A stretch of DNA of 64,000 bases from Bacteroidota bacterium (GCA_021155905.1 JAJNBG010000003.1:62001-126000), one strand, 5' to 3'; numbered from the stretch's first letter, positions 16,068-26,436 are shown. Translations and numbers: made by a program. Notes: a model not told the origin generated them from the letters alone.

Positions 16068-17702
16068 ATGAACCGTTATTTTTTAATCGTTTTGTTATTA
16101 TGGTTCAGTACTTTTTCTTTTTCTCAAACAAAAAATTTCACTAAAGAAGATACACTCATTGGCAGCAATACTGCATACAGGGCATGGTGGGATGTTATGC
16201 ATTATCATGTATCCATAAAACCGGATTTTAAAACGAAATTCCTCTCAGGCGATTGCATTATTAAATATAAAGTTATTGCTGATAGTTTGCCTTTTGTCAT
16301 GCAAATTGATTTGCAGGATCCGCTGCAGGTAGATTCTGTATTTGTGGATAATGTAAAATTCACGAACTACAAAAAAGAAAACAATCGTTGGATGTTGAGT
16401 CTAATACCGCAGCAGAAAAAATCGGAACATACTATCCGGGTTTATTATCAAGGTAATCCTAAAATCGCCAAAAATCCACCCTGGGATGGGGGTTTTGTGT
16501 GGAAAAAAGATTCTCTTGGAAATCCATGGATGAGTGTCGCATGCCAGGGAGCAGGGGCAAGTATTTGGTTTCCGTGTAAAGATGTGCAAAGCGAAGAGCC
16601 CGATCAGGGTGCGGTATTAACGATGGTGGTTCCCGATTCACTGGTTGCTGTTGGCAATGGAAAACTGATAGACAAGTATACGGTTGGAAAAAATCTTATG
16701 TCCTATAAATGGAAAATAACGAATCCGATCAATAGTTATGACATTATCCCTTATATCGGAAAATATTCACTGATAAAAGATTCGGTGATTGGTGAAAATG
16801 GAAAACTGATAACTGACTATTGGGTATTAAGTTATCATGTTAAAAAAGCAAAGCAACACTTAAAGCCAAATGTTGTCAAAACCATTAAATGTCTTGAACA
16901 CTGGTTCGGTCCTTATCCTTTTTATGAAGATAGTTACAAGATTGTTGAATCTCCTTATTTGGGAATGGAACATCAAAGTAACATAGCATATGGGAATTTT
17001 TACCTGAATGGATATGCCGGCCGGGATTTATCAAATACAGGCTGGGGTTTGAAATGGGATTTTATAGTGGTACATGAAACTGCTCACGAATGGTTTGGAA
17101 ACAGCATCACAGCGTTGGATGTAGCAGATAACTGGATTCATGAAGGATTTGCTTCTTATGCTGAGGTTTTATTTACAGAATGTGAATTCGGAAAAGAAGC
17201 AGGAAACGATTATTGCGCTGGAATCAGGAAAAAAATTGACAATGATATTCCTTTGATTGGAAAGTATGGTGTTAAGAAGGAGGGTAGTGGTGATATTTAT
17301 AATAAAGGAAGCAATGTCATTCATATGATCCGTCAACTTGTTGATGATGATGAAAAATTCAGGCTCATTCTGCGGGATGTATCCAGGACTTTCTATCATC
17401 AGATTATTACCACAAAAGCCTTCGAAGACTATTTGATTCTAAAAACAGGAAAGGATTTACAGCCCTTGTTTGACCAGTATTTAAGAACAACGCAAATTCC
17501 AAGACTGGAATATAAACTGACAAAAAATAAACTGGAATTCAGATATATTAACTGCAATGATGCTTTTAATATGCCGGTGAAAGTCACGACAGAAAAAGAA
17601 TTCTGGATTTATCCAACTACTCAATGGCAAACCATTACTTTAGCTAAAGCTTCTAAAAACATTTCATTGAATAGAAATGTGTATGTTGAACTGGTGAAAT
17701 GA
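16068..17702 (+). CDS. M1 family zinc metallopeptidase (short form), secreted
   Basis: The 544-residue protein has a signal peptide (about 1-20, ending SFSQ), a beta-sandwich N-terminal domain, then a catalytic domain with GMEHQSNIAYG (the GAMEN-like exopeptidase motif) and HETAHEWFG (zinc ligands His336 and His340) followed by NWIHEGFASY (third ligand Glu). It resembles the Bacteroidota short M1 aminopeptidases that lack the C-terminal ARM-repeat domain. I choose the ATG at 16068; the frame is open from 16038 (TTG), but that region overlaps the lipoprotein stop and gives no signal peptide. It is the last gene before a convergent ogt gene. Confidence 0.93.
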   Translation: MNRYFLIVLLLWFSTFSFSQTKNFTKEDTLIGSNTAYRAWWDVMHYHVSIKPDFKTKFLSGDCIIKYKVIADSLPFVMQIDLQDPLQVDSVFVDNVKFTNYKKENNRWMLSLIPQQKKSEHTIRVYYQGNPKIAKNPPWDGGFVWKKDSLGNPWMSVACQGAGASIWFPCKDVQSEEPDQGAVLTMVVPDSLVAVGNGKLIDKYTVGKNLMSYKWKITNPINSYDIIPYIGKYSLIKDSVIGENGKLITDYWVLSYHVKKAKQHLKPNVVKTIKCLEHWFGPYPFYEDSYKIVESPYLGMEHQSNIAYGNFYLNGYAGRDLSNTGWGLKWDFIVVHETAHEWFGNSITALDVADNWIHEGFASYAEVLFTECEFGKEAGNDYCAGIRKKIDNDIPLIGKYGVKKEGSGDIYNKGSNVIHMIRQLVDDDEKFRLILRDVSRTFYHQIITTKAFEDYLILKTGKDLQPLFDQYLRTTQIPRLEYKLTKNKLEFRYINCNDAFNMPVKVTTEKEFWIYPTTQWQTITLAKASKNISLNRNVYVELVK

Positions 17703-17713
17703 TAGCTAGTCAT

Positions 17714-18208
17714 TTAAAACAACCTTCCCTCAATCGGCCCCGAATGTTCTATTTCATGTTTGAGTAACCATTCTTTTTTGTCAAGCCCCCACGCGTACCC
17801 GGTTAAACTGCCATCAGATCCGATAATACGGTGACATGGAACTATAATGGCTATTTTGTTTTTTCCGTTGGTTGTACCTACTGCACGAATGCTTTTGATG
17901 TCACCAATTCTATATGCCAGTAGTGAATAAGTGCACGTGTCGCCGTAAGGAATTTTGCAAACCTCTTTCCATACTTTTTGTTGAAAATCGGTGCCAATCT
18001 GGAAAAAAGGAATATCAAATGTTAAACGTGTGCCGGCGAAGTATTCTTTCAGCTGCCTGACACATTCTTTATTCAGTGGCGTTTCAATGGTAAACGGTTC
18101 CGTCTCTTTTTCAACAAATAAAACGGAGCAAATTTTTTGATTAATACTTTTGATTTGTATTAATCCTATTGGCGATTCGTAGTAAGAAATGTCAAAAGAG
18201 TCATTCAT
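17714..18208 (-). CDS. ogt: Methylated-DNA--protein-cysteine methyltransferase
   Basis: The 164-residue protein repairs O6-methylguanine by moving the methyl group to its own cysteine. The active-site PCHRIIG has the acceptor Cys125; the preceding IRAVGTTNGKNKIAIIV contains the arginine finger and the asparagine hinge. The N-terminal domain (1-75) is a short ribonuclease-like fold. There is no Ada N-terminal zinc domain, so it is an Ogt-type enzyme. It starts directly after the stop codon of the FtsE-like ATPase gene (no gap), so the two genes are probably co-transcribed although functionally unrelated. Gene name follows the Ogt type. Confidence 0.95.
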   Translation of the reverse strand: MNDSFDISYYESPIGLIQIKSINQKICSVLFVEKETEPFTIETPLNKECVRQLKEYFAGTRLTFDIPFFQIGTDFQQKVWKEVCKIPYGDTCTYSLLAYRIGDIKSIRAVGTTNGKNKIAIIVPCHRIIGSDGSLTGYAWGLDKKEWLLKHEIEHSGPIEGRLF

Positions 18209-18892
18209 TTATTTTAAAGAAACACTGTCTGCAATCTTTGTATTTTCGCACATTAAAGTCCTGGATGGAAATTTACTGTATAAAAGAAGATCATGAGTGG
18301 CAAACAGGATACAACGGCCTTGCTTACTGATTTCCAAAAGCAATTTCATAATTTCTTCAGAAGTCTCGGGATCTAAATTTCCGGTTGGTTCATCTGCCAA
18401 TATAATTTCCGGTTCGTTAATTAATGCTCTGGCAATGCTAATGCGTTGCTGTTCTCCACCTGACAATTGAAAAGACATGGTTTGTTCTTTACTTTCCAAA
18501 CCAACTTTGGATAAAACGTCTTTCACACGGGCTTTTATTTTTGTTTCATCGGTCCAACCTGTGGCTTTCATCACAAAACGAAGATTTTCAAATACATTTC
18601 GATCGCTCAGTAACTGAAAATCCTGGAAAACAATCCCTAATTTCCTTCTTAAATAAGGTATTTCTTTACGTTTCAGATTATGCAATTTGAAGCCTGCAAC
18701 TTCACCGTAACCCTGCTTAAGTTCAATGTCTCCATAGATCGTTTTTAACAAGCTACTTTTTCCACTTCCTGTTTTACCCAACAAATAAATGAACTCGCCC
18801 TTATTCATCGCAAGGTTCAAATCAGTAATGACAGGAACATCGCCCTGGAAAATGGTAGCATTTTTGAATTCAATAACAGAATCGTTGATCAT
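18209..18892 (-). CDS. ftsE: FtsE-like ABC transporter ATP-binding protein
   Basis: The ATPase has Walker [11 protein letters not shown]-loop FQDFQLL, signature [15 protein letters not shown] and Walker [11 protein letters not shown]. The [19 protein letters not shown] stretch and the overall size (about 227 residues from the ATG at 18892) are typical of FtsE, which with FtsX controls cell-wall hydrolases at division. No ftsX-like gene adjoins it, which is usual in Bacteroidota. The frame extends to 18955 with a second ATG at 18910, but the [11 protein letters not shown] start of FtsE proteins fits best with 18892. It could also be a LolD/MacB-type ATPase. Confidence 0.8.
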   Translation of the reverse strand: MINDSVIEFKNATIFQGDVPVITDLNLAMNKGEFIYLLGKTGSGKSSLLKTIYGDIELKQGYGEVAGFKLHNLKRKEIPYLRRKLGIVFQDFQLLSDRNVFENLRFVMKATGWTDETKIKARVKDVLSKVGLESKEQTMSFQLSGGEQQRISIARALINEPEIILADEPTGNLDPETSEEIMKLLLEISKQGRCILFATHDLLLYSKFPSRTLMCENTKIADSVSLK

Positions 18893-19122
18893 AGAAAATA
18901 TTTGTGTCATAAAATTAAGCAGTATTTGGGGTTGTATGTAAATTATGTAATTCAAGTTTTAACACAGGCGGGTTAATAACTACAGAATCAAGTTGTTATG
19001 CGGGCTTATTTGTCAGTTATTTTTAAGAACAAATTTTAATGCAACAGGCAGCACTAATTCTTTATCGAATTTTGTTGTCACCATTTTATTTAGATACGAT
19101 TATATAGAATATTAAATATAGT

Positions 19123-22100
19123 ATGATGATTCAAAAATATTTCATAAGCCTTGTGTTACTTGTGTTTTCAGGGCTATTGTTTTCCCAAAAAACACAAATT
19201 TATTTGGATAAGGATGCTGCCTACAAAGCGGGCCTTGAACTCTTTGACAAAAAACAATATACCTCTGCTCAAAAATCATTCATTGATTACATGGCATCAG
19301 CTAAAACAAACAGCCTGCTTAAAATTGATGCGGAATATTATGCTGCTGCCTGTGGCATTGAGTTGTTCCATAAGGATGGTGAATGGCGAATGAAGGAATT
19401 TATCGAACGCCATCCGGAGAGTAATAAGGTCAAATGGGCTTATTTTTATTTGGGGAAATCTAACTTCAGGAAGAAGAAATACGAAGAATCTATCGAATAT
19501 CTTGAAAAGGTTGATATCTATGAATTGAACAAGGAGAACCTGGCTGAATTATATTTCAAACGTGGATACAGTTACTTCGTCACAAAGAATAATGAGAAAG
19601 CGAAGCTGGATCTGTTTGAAATCAAAGATGTAGATAATAAATATGCGCATCCGGCAAATTATTATTATTCTCATATTTCTTACCAGGAAAAAAATTATGA
19701 AACTGCCTTGCAGGGATTTAACCGTTTATTAAGTGATGAAACTTTTGGTTCCGTTGCTCCTTACTATATCACCCAGATTTATTTTATCCAGGGGAAATTC
19801 AGTGAGGTGGTGAAAAATGCACCAGCCTTGTTGGATGATACCTCTCATGTGCAAAAAGAAGGAGAGATCAACCGAATGATTGGAGAATCTTATTTTAATA
19901 TGAAGGATTTTGCCAACGCCCTGGAATTTTTTAAAAAAGCACAGACAACCGGTGGCGGTTTCAATGCGCAGGGAAGCTATGAAATTGGATACTGTTATTA
20001 CCAGATTAAGGATTACAATAACGCGATTACCTATTTTGAAAAAGCAGTAGATGCCAATGATAGCCTTGCGCAGAACGCCTGGTATCATATTGCTGATTGC
20101 CATATGAAAACAAATAATAAAACAAAAGCAAGGAATGCTTTTTATGCTGCTGCGAATTTGAATTTTGATCAGAAAATTAAAGAAGACGCTTTATTCAGTT
20201 ACGCGAAATTATGTTATGAATTGTCTTACGCACCGTTTAATGATGCGGTGGTTGCTTTTCAGAGATACATCAAAGACTATCCGAATTCAAACAGGAAAAT
20301 GGAAGCCTATAATTATTTGGTAAACGTATATTCAACAACCAAAAATTATTCGCAGGCCATTGCTTCCATTGAAAAGATTCAGCCACTGGATCCGATATTA
20401 AAGCTCTCTTATCAAAAACTGATTTACTTCAAAGGCGTTGAATTTTTTAATAATAGTGATTTGGATAGCGCGGTTCGTTATTTCAAGAAATCTCTGGCCG
20501 TTAATTTTGATAAAATGTTTAATGCCCTTTCCCAGTATTGGTTGGGTGAAATATCCTACATTAAGAAAGATTACATAACAGCCATTGAAACCTGGAAAAG
20601 TTTTCAATTGAACGAAGGTGCATTTGCTTTAAGGGAATATGATCTGTCGAATTATAATATCGGCTATGCGTATTTCCAACAAAAAAACAAGAGTGATTAT
20701 GAGAACGCCAATATTTCTTTCCGTAAGTTTTTACTGTCTAAAAACGGTTATGACGTTAAAAAAATAGCGGATGCCAATATCCGTACGGCAGATAGTTATT
20801 TTATGAATAATATCTATCCACAAGCTGCGGACTATTATGAAACTGCCATTGCTCTTAATCAATTGGACGTGGATTATTGTATTTATCAGAAAGCATTATG
20901 CAGCGGATTGCTGAAGAATAACCAGGAGAAGATCAATGATTTGAAAATGCTCACTTCTAAATATCCTAAATCTAATTATATGGCTGCTGCGATTTTTGAA
21001 ACCGCTGAAACCTATAGTAAGGATTTGAACGATGGAGACAACGCGGTTGTGTACTACCAAAAGATACTGGATAATTATCCCAATTCTTCTTTTGTAAATT
21101 CATCCCTTGCGGGTATAGGATTAGTGCATTATAATAAAAAGGAAGACGACAAAGCATTTTCTTACTTCGATCAGATCGTAAAAAAAGATCCAAAAGGGTC
21201 AGAAGCAAGGGAAGTTTTGCCGATGATCAAGAAAATATTTGAAGCTCAGGGGAAAATTGATGAAATGGCAGCCTATTTCAATTCTGTTGGAAACCCATTA
21301 AACACAACAGAGCTGGAAACTTCTTTATACGAAGCAGCTAAAGAAGCCTACTATAACCAAAAGAATTGTGATGTAGCTATGCCGAAGTGGGAAAGCTATA
21401 TTTCCAAATACCCGGAAGGGAAATATATTTCCGAGGCACACTTTGGTTATGCGGAATGCGCTTACAGCAAAGATATGTATGATAAGGCAGCTCCTTCCTA
21501 TCAATACATCGTCAATAAATCAAGAGGCATTTATTCTGAGACATCTCTGTTAAAACTGACCTATATTTTATATAAGAATAAAAAATACGAAGAAGTATTA
21601 CCATTATATCAGAAACTGGAAGAGTACGCGGAAGAACCGTCGAATAAATTGAGTGGTAGAATAGGTTCCATGAGGAGTGCTTTTAATTTGAAGAAGTTTG
21701 ATGTTGCCCTGGATTTCGCGATAAAAGTATTGAATACTGAAAAGATTTCTCCGCAGCAAACGAACGAGGCTAAGTATGACAAAGCTAAATCTCTGTATGA
21801 ATTAGGTCGATTTGACGACGCCTTAATGGAGTTTAAAGCCATACAGAAATCTGCAAAAAATATTACCGGGGCTGAGGCCTTATATCATATTGCAAAAATT
21901 CAATTAGCAAAACAGGATTACTCAGCCGTGGAAAAAACTATTGGAAGCCTGATTAGTTATGAATACTCTAATGATGACTGGAATACAAAAGGCTTATTAT
22001 TATTGGCCGATTCCTATACCGCTAAAGGTGAAGATGCAGATGCTGAATTAATGCTGCAAACAGTGATCGATGGTAAACCAAGACAGGAGTATGTAGATGA

Positions 22101-22266
22101 AGCAACTAAAAAACTGGAAGCATTGAAAGCGAAAAAAGCAGCTAGAACTATACAAGAGCAACAACCAAAGGATATGAATATCGAATTTAAGGAATCTAAA
22201 GGAGATAAAGATTTATTTGACCAATTATACGAAGCACAACAGGACTCATTAAAAAATAATAAATAG
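19123..22266 (+). CDS. Large secreted tetratricopeptide-repeat protein
   Basis: The 1047-residue protein has a signal peptide (about 1-22, ending LLFSQ) and then TPR units almost end to end, with repeats of the type YEIGYCYYQIKDYNNAITYF and ALYHIAKIQLAKQDYSAVE. Such solenoids bind protein partners; given the signal it acts in the periplasm or at the outer membrane. The C-terminal 60 residues are charged, with a long helical stretch (EATKKLEALKAKKAART). The gene is followed by an outer-membrane barrel protein gene after about 45 bases, so the two are likely co-transcribed and may form an envelope complex. In the other direction the FtsE-like gene starts divergently. Confidence 0.87.
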   Translation: MMIQKYFISLVLLVFSGLLFSQKTQIYLDKDAAYKAGLELFDKKQYTSAQKSFIDYMASAKTNSLLKIDAEYYAAACGIELFHKDGEWRMKEFIERHPESNKVKWAYFYLGKSNFRKKKYEESIEYLEKVDIYELNKENLAELYFKRGYSYFVTKNNEKAKLDLFEIKDVDNKYAHPANYYYSHISYQEKNYETALQGFNRLLSDETFGSVAPYYITQIYFIQGKFSEVVKNAPALLDDTSHVQKEGEINRMIGESYFNMKDFANALEFFKKAQTTGGGFNAQGSYEIGYCYYQIKDYNNAITYFEKAVDANDSLAQNAWYHIADCHMKTNNKTKARNAFYAAANLNFDQKIKEDALFSYAKLCYELSYAPFNDAVVAFQRYIKDYPNSNRKMEAYNYLVNVYSTTKNYSQAIASIEKIQPLDPILKLSYQKLIYFKGVEFFNNSDLDSAVRYFKKSLAVNFDKMFNALSQYWLGEISYIKKDYITAIETWKSFQLNEGAFALREYDLSNYNIGYAYFQQKNKSDYENANISFRKFLLSKNGYDVKKIADANIRTADSYFMNNIYPQAADYYETAIALNQLDVDYCIYQKALCSGLLKNNQEKINDLKMLTSKYPKSNYMAAAIFETAETYSKDLNDGDNAVVYYQKILDNYPNSSFVNSSLAGIGLVHYNKKEDDKAFSYFDQIVKKDPKGSEAREVLPMIKKIFEAQGKIDEMAAYFNSVGNPLNTTELETSLYEAAKEAYYNQKNCDVAMPKWESYISKYPEGKYISEAHFGYAECAYSKDMYDKAAPSYQYIVNKSRGIYSETSLLKLTYILYKNKKYEEVLPLYQKLEEYAEEPSNKLSGRIGSMRSAFNLKKFDVALDFAIKVLNTEKISPQQTNEAKYDKAKSLYELGRFDDALMEFKAIQKSAKNITGAEALYHIAKIQLAKQDYSAVEKTIGSLISYEYSNDDWNTKGLLLLADSYTAKGEDADAELMLQTVIDGKPRQEYVDEATKKLEALKAKKAARTIQEQQPKDMNIEFKESKGDKDLFDQLYEAQQDSLKNNK

Positions 22267-22311
22267 TTCCATTTGTTCATTGGGTATTTCCTGTGAAGAA
22301 AAATAAAAGAT

Positions 22312-24087
22312 ATGAAAACAGCTAAACAATACACAAGCGGTAAAATACTTTCTTCAAGTAAGTATGGCAACTCGTTTATGTTCGAGCAGGACCAGCAAAT
22401 TCAAAAAAGAAGAATCAAAAAACTGCAATGGTTTTTCGTGGCCATTTTAATTTTAGGTTATGTGGCCGCTACGATGGCCCAAACCGGCATGAAAGACATC
22501 GAGTTAAAAGCCACAAGTGAGTTTGAGCCAACCATTAAAGATGCGGTAAAACTTGGCGACCTTCCGGAAATAAAAGACACGGTGAAAAAGATCGATAACA
22601 TCAATTATGGTATTGCTTCCTCACCGTTGATCTCCAAATATGAAGTCGTTCCAATTGATGCAGCAAAAATGAAAAATGAGCCTCTATCAAAGTTGTATCA
22701 TTCTTTGTTGAAAGTCGGAATGGGCACCTACACGACCCCTTACGGAGAATTCTGGATCAACAGTTTACGTACCAGAGATGTTGCTTATGGAATTCATTTC
22801 AAACATTTATCTTCTTCCTCTCATTTAAAGGATGTGGGTTATAGCGGTTATAGTGATAACGAAGGAGAAATTTTCGGGAAGAAATTTTATAAGAAACACA
22901 CACTCAGCGGTGAGTTTAATTATAAAAGGAACGTGAGCCATTTTTATGGTTATGATACTACAGAGAATAAGTTGACAAAAGATTACACAAAACAGCGTTA
23001 CCAGTTATTTGAACCGGTAATTAAAGTTCAAAGTCACTTCACGGATAGCACAAAAATAAATCACTTTATCAAACTGGGATACCACAACCTTTCCGACCTG
23101 TACAAAGTTTCCGAAAATAATGTGAAATTAAATACCGTATTCAACACCTTTATTAATAAAGAACGTTTGTTCGTGGCTTTTGATGCTGATTATTATAACC
23201 ATAAACTGCCTAATGATACATTCAATGACGTAATCCTGAAATTGAATCCATATTTTGAAGCACATGGTAAAAAATGGATGGTGGATATCGGCGTTGGCGC
23301 AACACTTGACATGTTCTCTAATCAAAGCGCGGCTAAATTTTATTTTTATCCTCAGTTAAATGCGCAGTATGATGTTTATGAAAGCATCATCATTCCTTAT
23401 GCCGGAATTAACGGCGGCCTTCAAAAAAATTCTTTGAGAAGTTTATCAGGGGAGAATCCTTTTATTGCTTCAAACATTAATTATAAGAATTCCAATACAA
23501 AGATAAATGTATTTGGTGGATTGAAGGGAAATTTAAGTTCTAAAACCAGTTATGACGCAAAGGCATCTTATAGCATTGTCGATAGTATGCATTTTTTTGT
23601 TGTGGATTATACGGAGAATGGTACACTGGACAATCAATACAAAGTGGTGTATGATAATACCGATTTGTTTAATGTGAATGGACAGGTAAAGTACCAGTAT
23701 AAAGAAAAAATTAATTTCATAGCCAAAGGAAATTATTACATGTATAAAACTAAAAATTTGCAGAAAGCTTATCATAAGCCGGAGTTTGACCTGACATTTT
23801 CAGCGGTGTATAATTTGAAAAGTAAAATCATTATTCGTGGAGACGTATTTGTGATAGGCAACCAGTTTGCTCTAACTAAAGTTGCTGATAACTATACCTA
23901 CACAACGGAGCCAAAATTGATGAAAGGAATAGTGGATATTAATTTGGGAGCAGAATACCGTTACAGCAAAATGATGTCCTTCTTTGTGAACTTTAATAAC
24001 ATTGCCAATACTCGGTATTACCGTTGGGAAAAATATCCAAGCCAGCGTTTTAATTTAATGGTAGGTTTAACCTTTATTCCTTTCTAA
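22312..24087 (+). CDS. Outer-membrane beta-barrel protein paired with the large TPR protein
   Basis: In 591 residues there is an unusual N-terminus of about 35 polar residues before a hydrophobic segment (about 39-56, WFFVAILILGYVAATMAQ), then a short linker and many amphipathic strands rich in Tyr, Asn and Lys, ending in FNLMVGLTFIPF, a typical C-terminal outer-membrane barrel strand with final Phe. No plug domain or TonB box is seen, so it is a barrel related to the C-terminal half of TonB-dependent receptors rather than a full receptor. An internal ATG at 22378 would give a more usual signal peptide. Probably co-transcribed with the TPR gene. Confidence 0.75.
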   Translation: MKTAKQYTSGKILSSSKYGNSFMFEQDQQIQKRRIKKLQWFFVAILILGYVAATMAQTGMKDIELKATSEFEPTIKDAVKLGDLPEIKDTVKKIDNINYGIASSPLISKYEVVPIDAAKMKNEPLSKLYHSLLKVGMGTYTTPYGEFWINSLRTRDVAYGIHFKHLSSSSHLKDVGYSGYSDNEGEIFGKKFYKKHTLSGEFNYKRNVSHFYGYDTTENKLTKDYTKQRYQLFEPVIKVQSHFTDSTKINHFIKLGYHNLSDLYKVSENNVKLNTVFNTFINKERLFVAFDADYYNHKLPNDTFNDVILKLNPYFEAHGKKWMVDIGVGATLDMFSNQSAAKFYFYPQLNAQYDVYESIIIPYAGINGGLQKNSLRSLSGENPFIASNINYKNSNTKINVFGGLKGNLSSKTSYDAKASYSIVDSMHFFVVDYTENGTLDNQYKVVYDNTDLFNVNGQVKYQYKEKINFIAKGNYYMYKTKNLQKAYHKPEFDLTFSAVYNLKSKIIIRGDVFVIGNQFALTKVADNYTYTTEPKLMKGIVDINLGAEYRYSKMMSFFVNFNNIANTRYYRWEKYPSQRFNLMVGLTFIPF

Positions 24088-24107
24088 TTAACAAAATCAA
24101 TTTGGCT

Positions 24108-25439
24108 TTAGAAAGCTACCTGGTATTGTAAAACCACCTGGCCTCGCCTTGCATTTTTTGTTTCATGAATATTGCCATTCGGGTCAGTGTTAAAGATAGG
24201 CCTGCTTTGATAGTCCAAAGATATTTTTGAATTTTGTCCGTTCATGATCCAGTTCAAGCCAATGTTATAGATAAAAACCGGATCTTCCAGCTTTTGATAA
24301 ACGGCGTACGAACCAGAAACATATGGTTGCAAAGTTCCATGCTGATCCAGCAAATCTTTTTTAAATAGATAAGCAGCGTGTGCATAAACGACCTGGCCTG
24401 TACCTATCAAAGGAACAGCATTCCCGGCGCCATTAAAACTGGCTGCGCCAACAGTTCCATTTGCCGGATTCATGGCGCCGGCATTACGAATATAGTTAGG
24501 GCCAAAGTCATAGCTTAAATAAACTGCATAAACTGTAACTGCATTTTGCTTCTCTTTATTCAAATATGAATCATAGAATGCATCCAGGGCAAATTGTTGC
24601 AAAGGGGTTGAAATTGTATCCATATTAGCGTTTCTATACCACATGGCATCTTTTTGATATGAAAACCCTCCGCCAATATTAAATACCCTCTTTTTGCCAA
24701 GGTAAGAGCCTGTCATGTACGGGAGCTGGTTACTTTCTTTTTCCATGAATTGCCACATCACATATCCCTGGTATTGCATTTCGGGCGCTCTTGTAGAAAA
24801 GGCTGCTGTATTTGTTCCGCTTAAGGCGGCTACAGTCGTTAAGGAATTTTGAATGGGAAAGGGGTTTGCAGCTGCAAGACGATAGTCTAAGCGTCCGATT
24901 TTTCCTTTGGCATACACGCCTAATTTTCTAACAAACTGATCGCTGACATCATTGGTTGTTTCTTCAATGAGTGGTAGGTCCATGCACAAAATGTTCCCGA
25001 CACCGGAAGAGGTATACCTTGCCGTGCCGTTCCAGCCGTTTAATCCTCCGCCCAGTGTAAAATAATTTTTATAAACAGAATACTCAGCAGTGACATCATG
25101 AAAAAATAGCGGTGATTTCCTCGCCGAAATACTATTGAAGTTGTTAATGCCAAATTGGGTATAGAAGAAGATTTTTTTTGTGACCTGTCCCATTACCTGG
25201 AAACGGACCCGTCTCAGGCCTACATCGAAAGATTCTTTTTTTGGAGTTCCGTAAATAGCTGAACCAGGATTATGGTCATTATATCTGAACCATATCTGGG
25301 AAAGCCCTGTCGCTTTAACATAACGGGAGCTGTCATCATTCATGTATATTTTTAAACCGTCTTTAAAACGTTGACTTGGTAATTGCGCTATATAATAAAG
25401 CGGGGCAGCAAGGGCAATTAAAAAGATTATTTTTTTCAT
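24108..25439 (-). CDS. Outer-membrane porin, OprO/P-like
   Basis: The 443-residue protein has a signal peptide (about 1-19) and the beta-strand pattern of a phosphate-selective-porin-like barrel, including LRRVRFQVMGQVTKKIFFYTQFG near the start (a feature of OprO/P-like porins) and a final VVLQYQVAF strand ending in Phe. It forms a passive channel in the outer membrane; substrate is unknown. It lies six bases after the TerC-family gene in the same direction, so the two are co-transcribed, which suggests a link to a metal or anion function. It converges with the barrel gene at 24087. Confidence 0.82.
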   Translation of the reverse strand: MKKIIFLIALAAPLYYIAQLPSQRFKDGLKIYMNDDSSRYVKATGLSQIWFRYNDHNPGSAIYGTPKKESFDVGLRRVRFQVMGQVTKKIFFYTQFGINNFNSISARKSPLFFHDVTAEYSVYKNYFTLGGGLNGWNGTARYTSSGVGNILCMDLPLIEETTNDVSDQFVRKLGVYAKGKIGRLDYRLAAANPFPIQNSLTTVAALSGTNTAAFSTRAPEMQYQGYVMWQFMEKESNQLPYMTGSYLGKKRVFNIGGGFSYQKDAMWYRNANMDTISTPLQQFALDAFYDSYLNKEKQNAVTVYAVYLSYDFGPNYIRNAGAMNPANGTVGAASFNGAGNAVPLIGTGQVVYAHAAYLFKKDLLDQHGTLQPYVSGSYAVYQKLEDPVFIYNIGLNWIMNGQNSKISLDYQSRPIFNTDPNGNIHETKNARRGQVVLQYQVAF

Positions 25440-25444
25440 GTGAT

Positions 25445-26227
25445 TCAGGAACTATGGATTTGATCTTCTTCTTTCAATGTTGGAGAGCGTAATTCTACAG
25501 GTGGATGTTTTTTCCTGATCTTTAAATTGATCAGCTCCACCGTAAAAGAGAATGCCATCGCGAAATAAATATATCCTTTAGGTATCTCCATTTTGTCGAT
25601 GTGAACGCCTTCAACAACTAGTAATACGGCAATTAATACTAAAAACGAGAGAGCCAGTACTTTAAATGTAGGATGTTTATGAACGAACGAGGAGATCATA
25701 GGTGCAAAATAAAACATCACGCCCATACTGATAATGACTGCGATCATCATGATCACAATATTATTTGCCATACCAATGGCTGTTACCACACCATCAATAC
25801 TGAAGACCATGTCGATCAGGATCATTTGAATGATGATGGATTTAAAGGTAGCTGGTTTCTTTTTTTCTTTATTCAAATGTTCATCCGGATCTTCACCTTC
25901 CAGTTTGTTGTGGATCTCAAGGGTCGAATTGACCAATAAAAATAAGCCTCCAGCGAGCATGATGATGTCTTTCAAAGCAACAGAATGGCCAAACAGGATG
26001 AATAATTCCTGTTCTCCTTTTATTAAATATCCTAAAATAAACAGGAACAATAGACGCATGATGATGCCCACTACCATCCAGATCAATCCTGCCTGTTTGG
26101 TTCTGCTTTTGTCTAAACGGCTTAAGACAATGGATACAAAAATGACATTATCGATCCCTAATAAGATCTCCATCAGTGTTAATGGAATTAAACTTAAGAG
26201 GGCTTCGGTGGTAAAAATTTCTGACAT
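25445..26227 (-). CDS. TerC family integral membrane protein (copy 1)
   Basis: The 260-residue protein has about seven transmembrane helices and the two acidic TerC signatures: LLGIDNVIFVSIVLSR near the N-terminus and VFSIDGVVTAIGMANN in the middle. TerC/Alx proteins are linked to metal (manganese) export and to tellurite resistance or protein secretion partners. A charged cytoplasmic loop (about 112-130) lies between the two halves. It is the first gene of a pair with a porin. A second TerC-family gene is found at 52951-53745 in this window and shares the same signatures but not the neighbours. Confidence 0.92.
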   Translation of the reverse strand: MSEIFTTEALLSLIPLTLMEILLGIDNVIFVSIVLSRLDKSRTKQAGLIWMVVGIIMRLLFLFILGYLIKGEQELFILFGHSVALKDIIMLAGGLFLLVNSTLEIHNKLEGEDPDEHLNKEKKKPATFKSIIIQMILIDMVFSIDGVVTAIGMANNIVIMMIAVIISMGVMFYFAPMISSFVHKHPTFKVLALSFLVLIAVLLVVEGVHIDKMEIPKGYIYFAMAFSFTVELINLKIRKKHPPVELRSPTLKEEDQIHSS

Positions 26228-26301
26228 AATTTTTTAAATATAGTTGTAAAAATACTAATTAAACGCAGCCTATATATCACTTTTTTTTATACAAATGGTT
26301 A

Positions 26302-26340
26302 GTGCGGGATAGCTGAGGTACTAGAAACTATCTCACGCAC
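26302..26340. repeat. Imperfect intergenic hairpin
   Basis: An imperfect inverted repeat pairs GTGCG-GATAG with CTATC-CGCAC around a 15-base interior, with a small bulge. It has no adjacent T tract on the pairing strand that would make a convincing terminator, although a run of T residues precedes it. It could be a member of a dispersed palindromic repeat family or a regulatory RNA structure; only one copy is seen in this window. Confidence 0.4.
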
Positions 26341-26436
26341 AAACCCTCTCTTCATATCTTACGCTGGAGTATTTAATTTAGTGCTATATCAGTTTCAAAC
26401 CAATATATTTACTATTTTTATTCAAATAAACCATAT

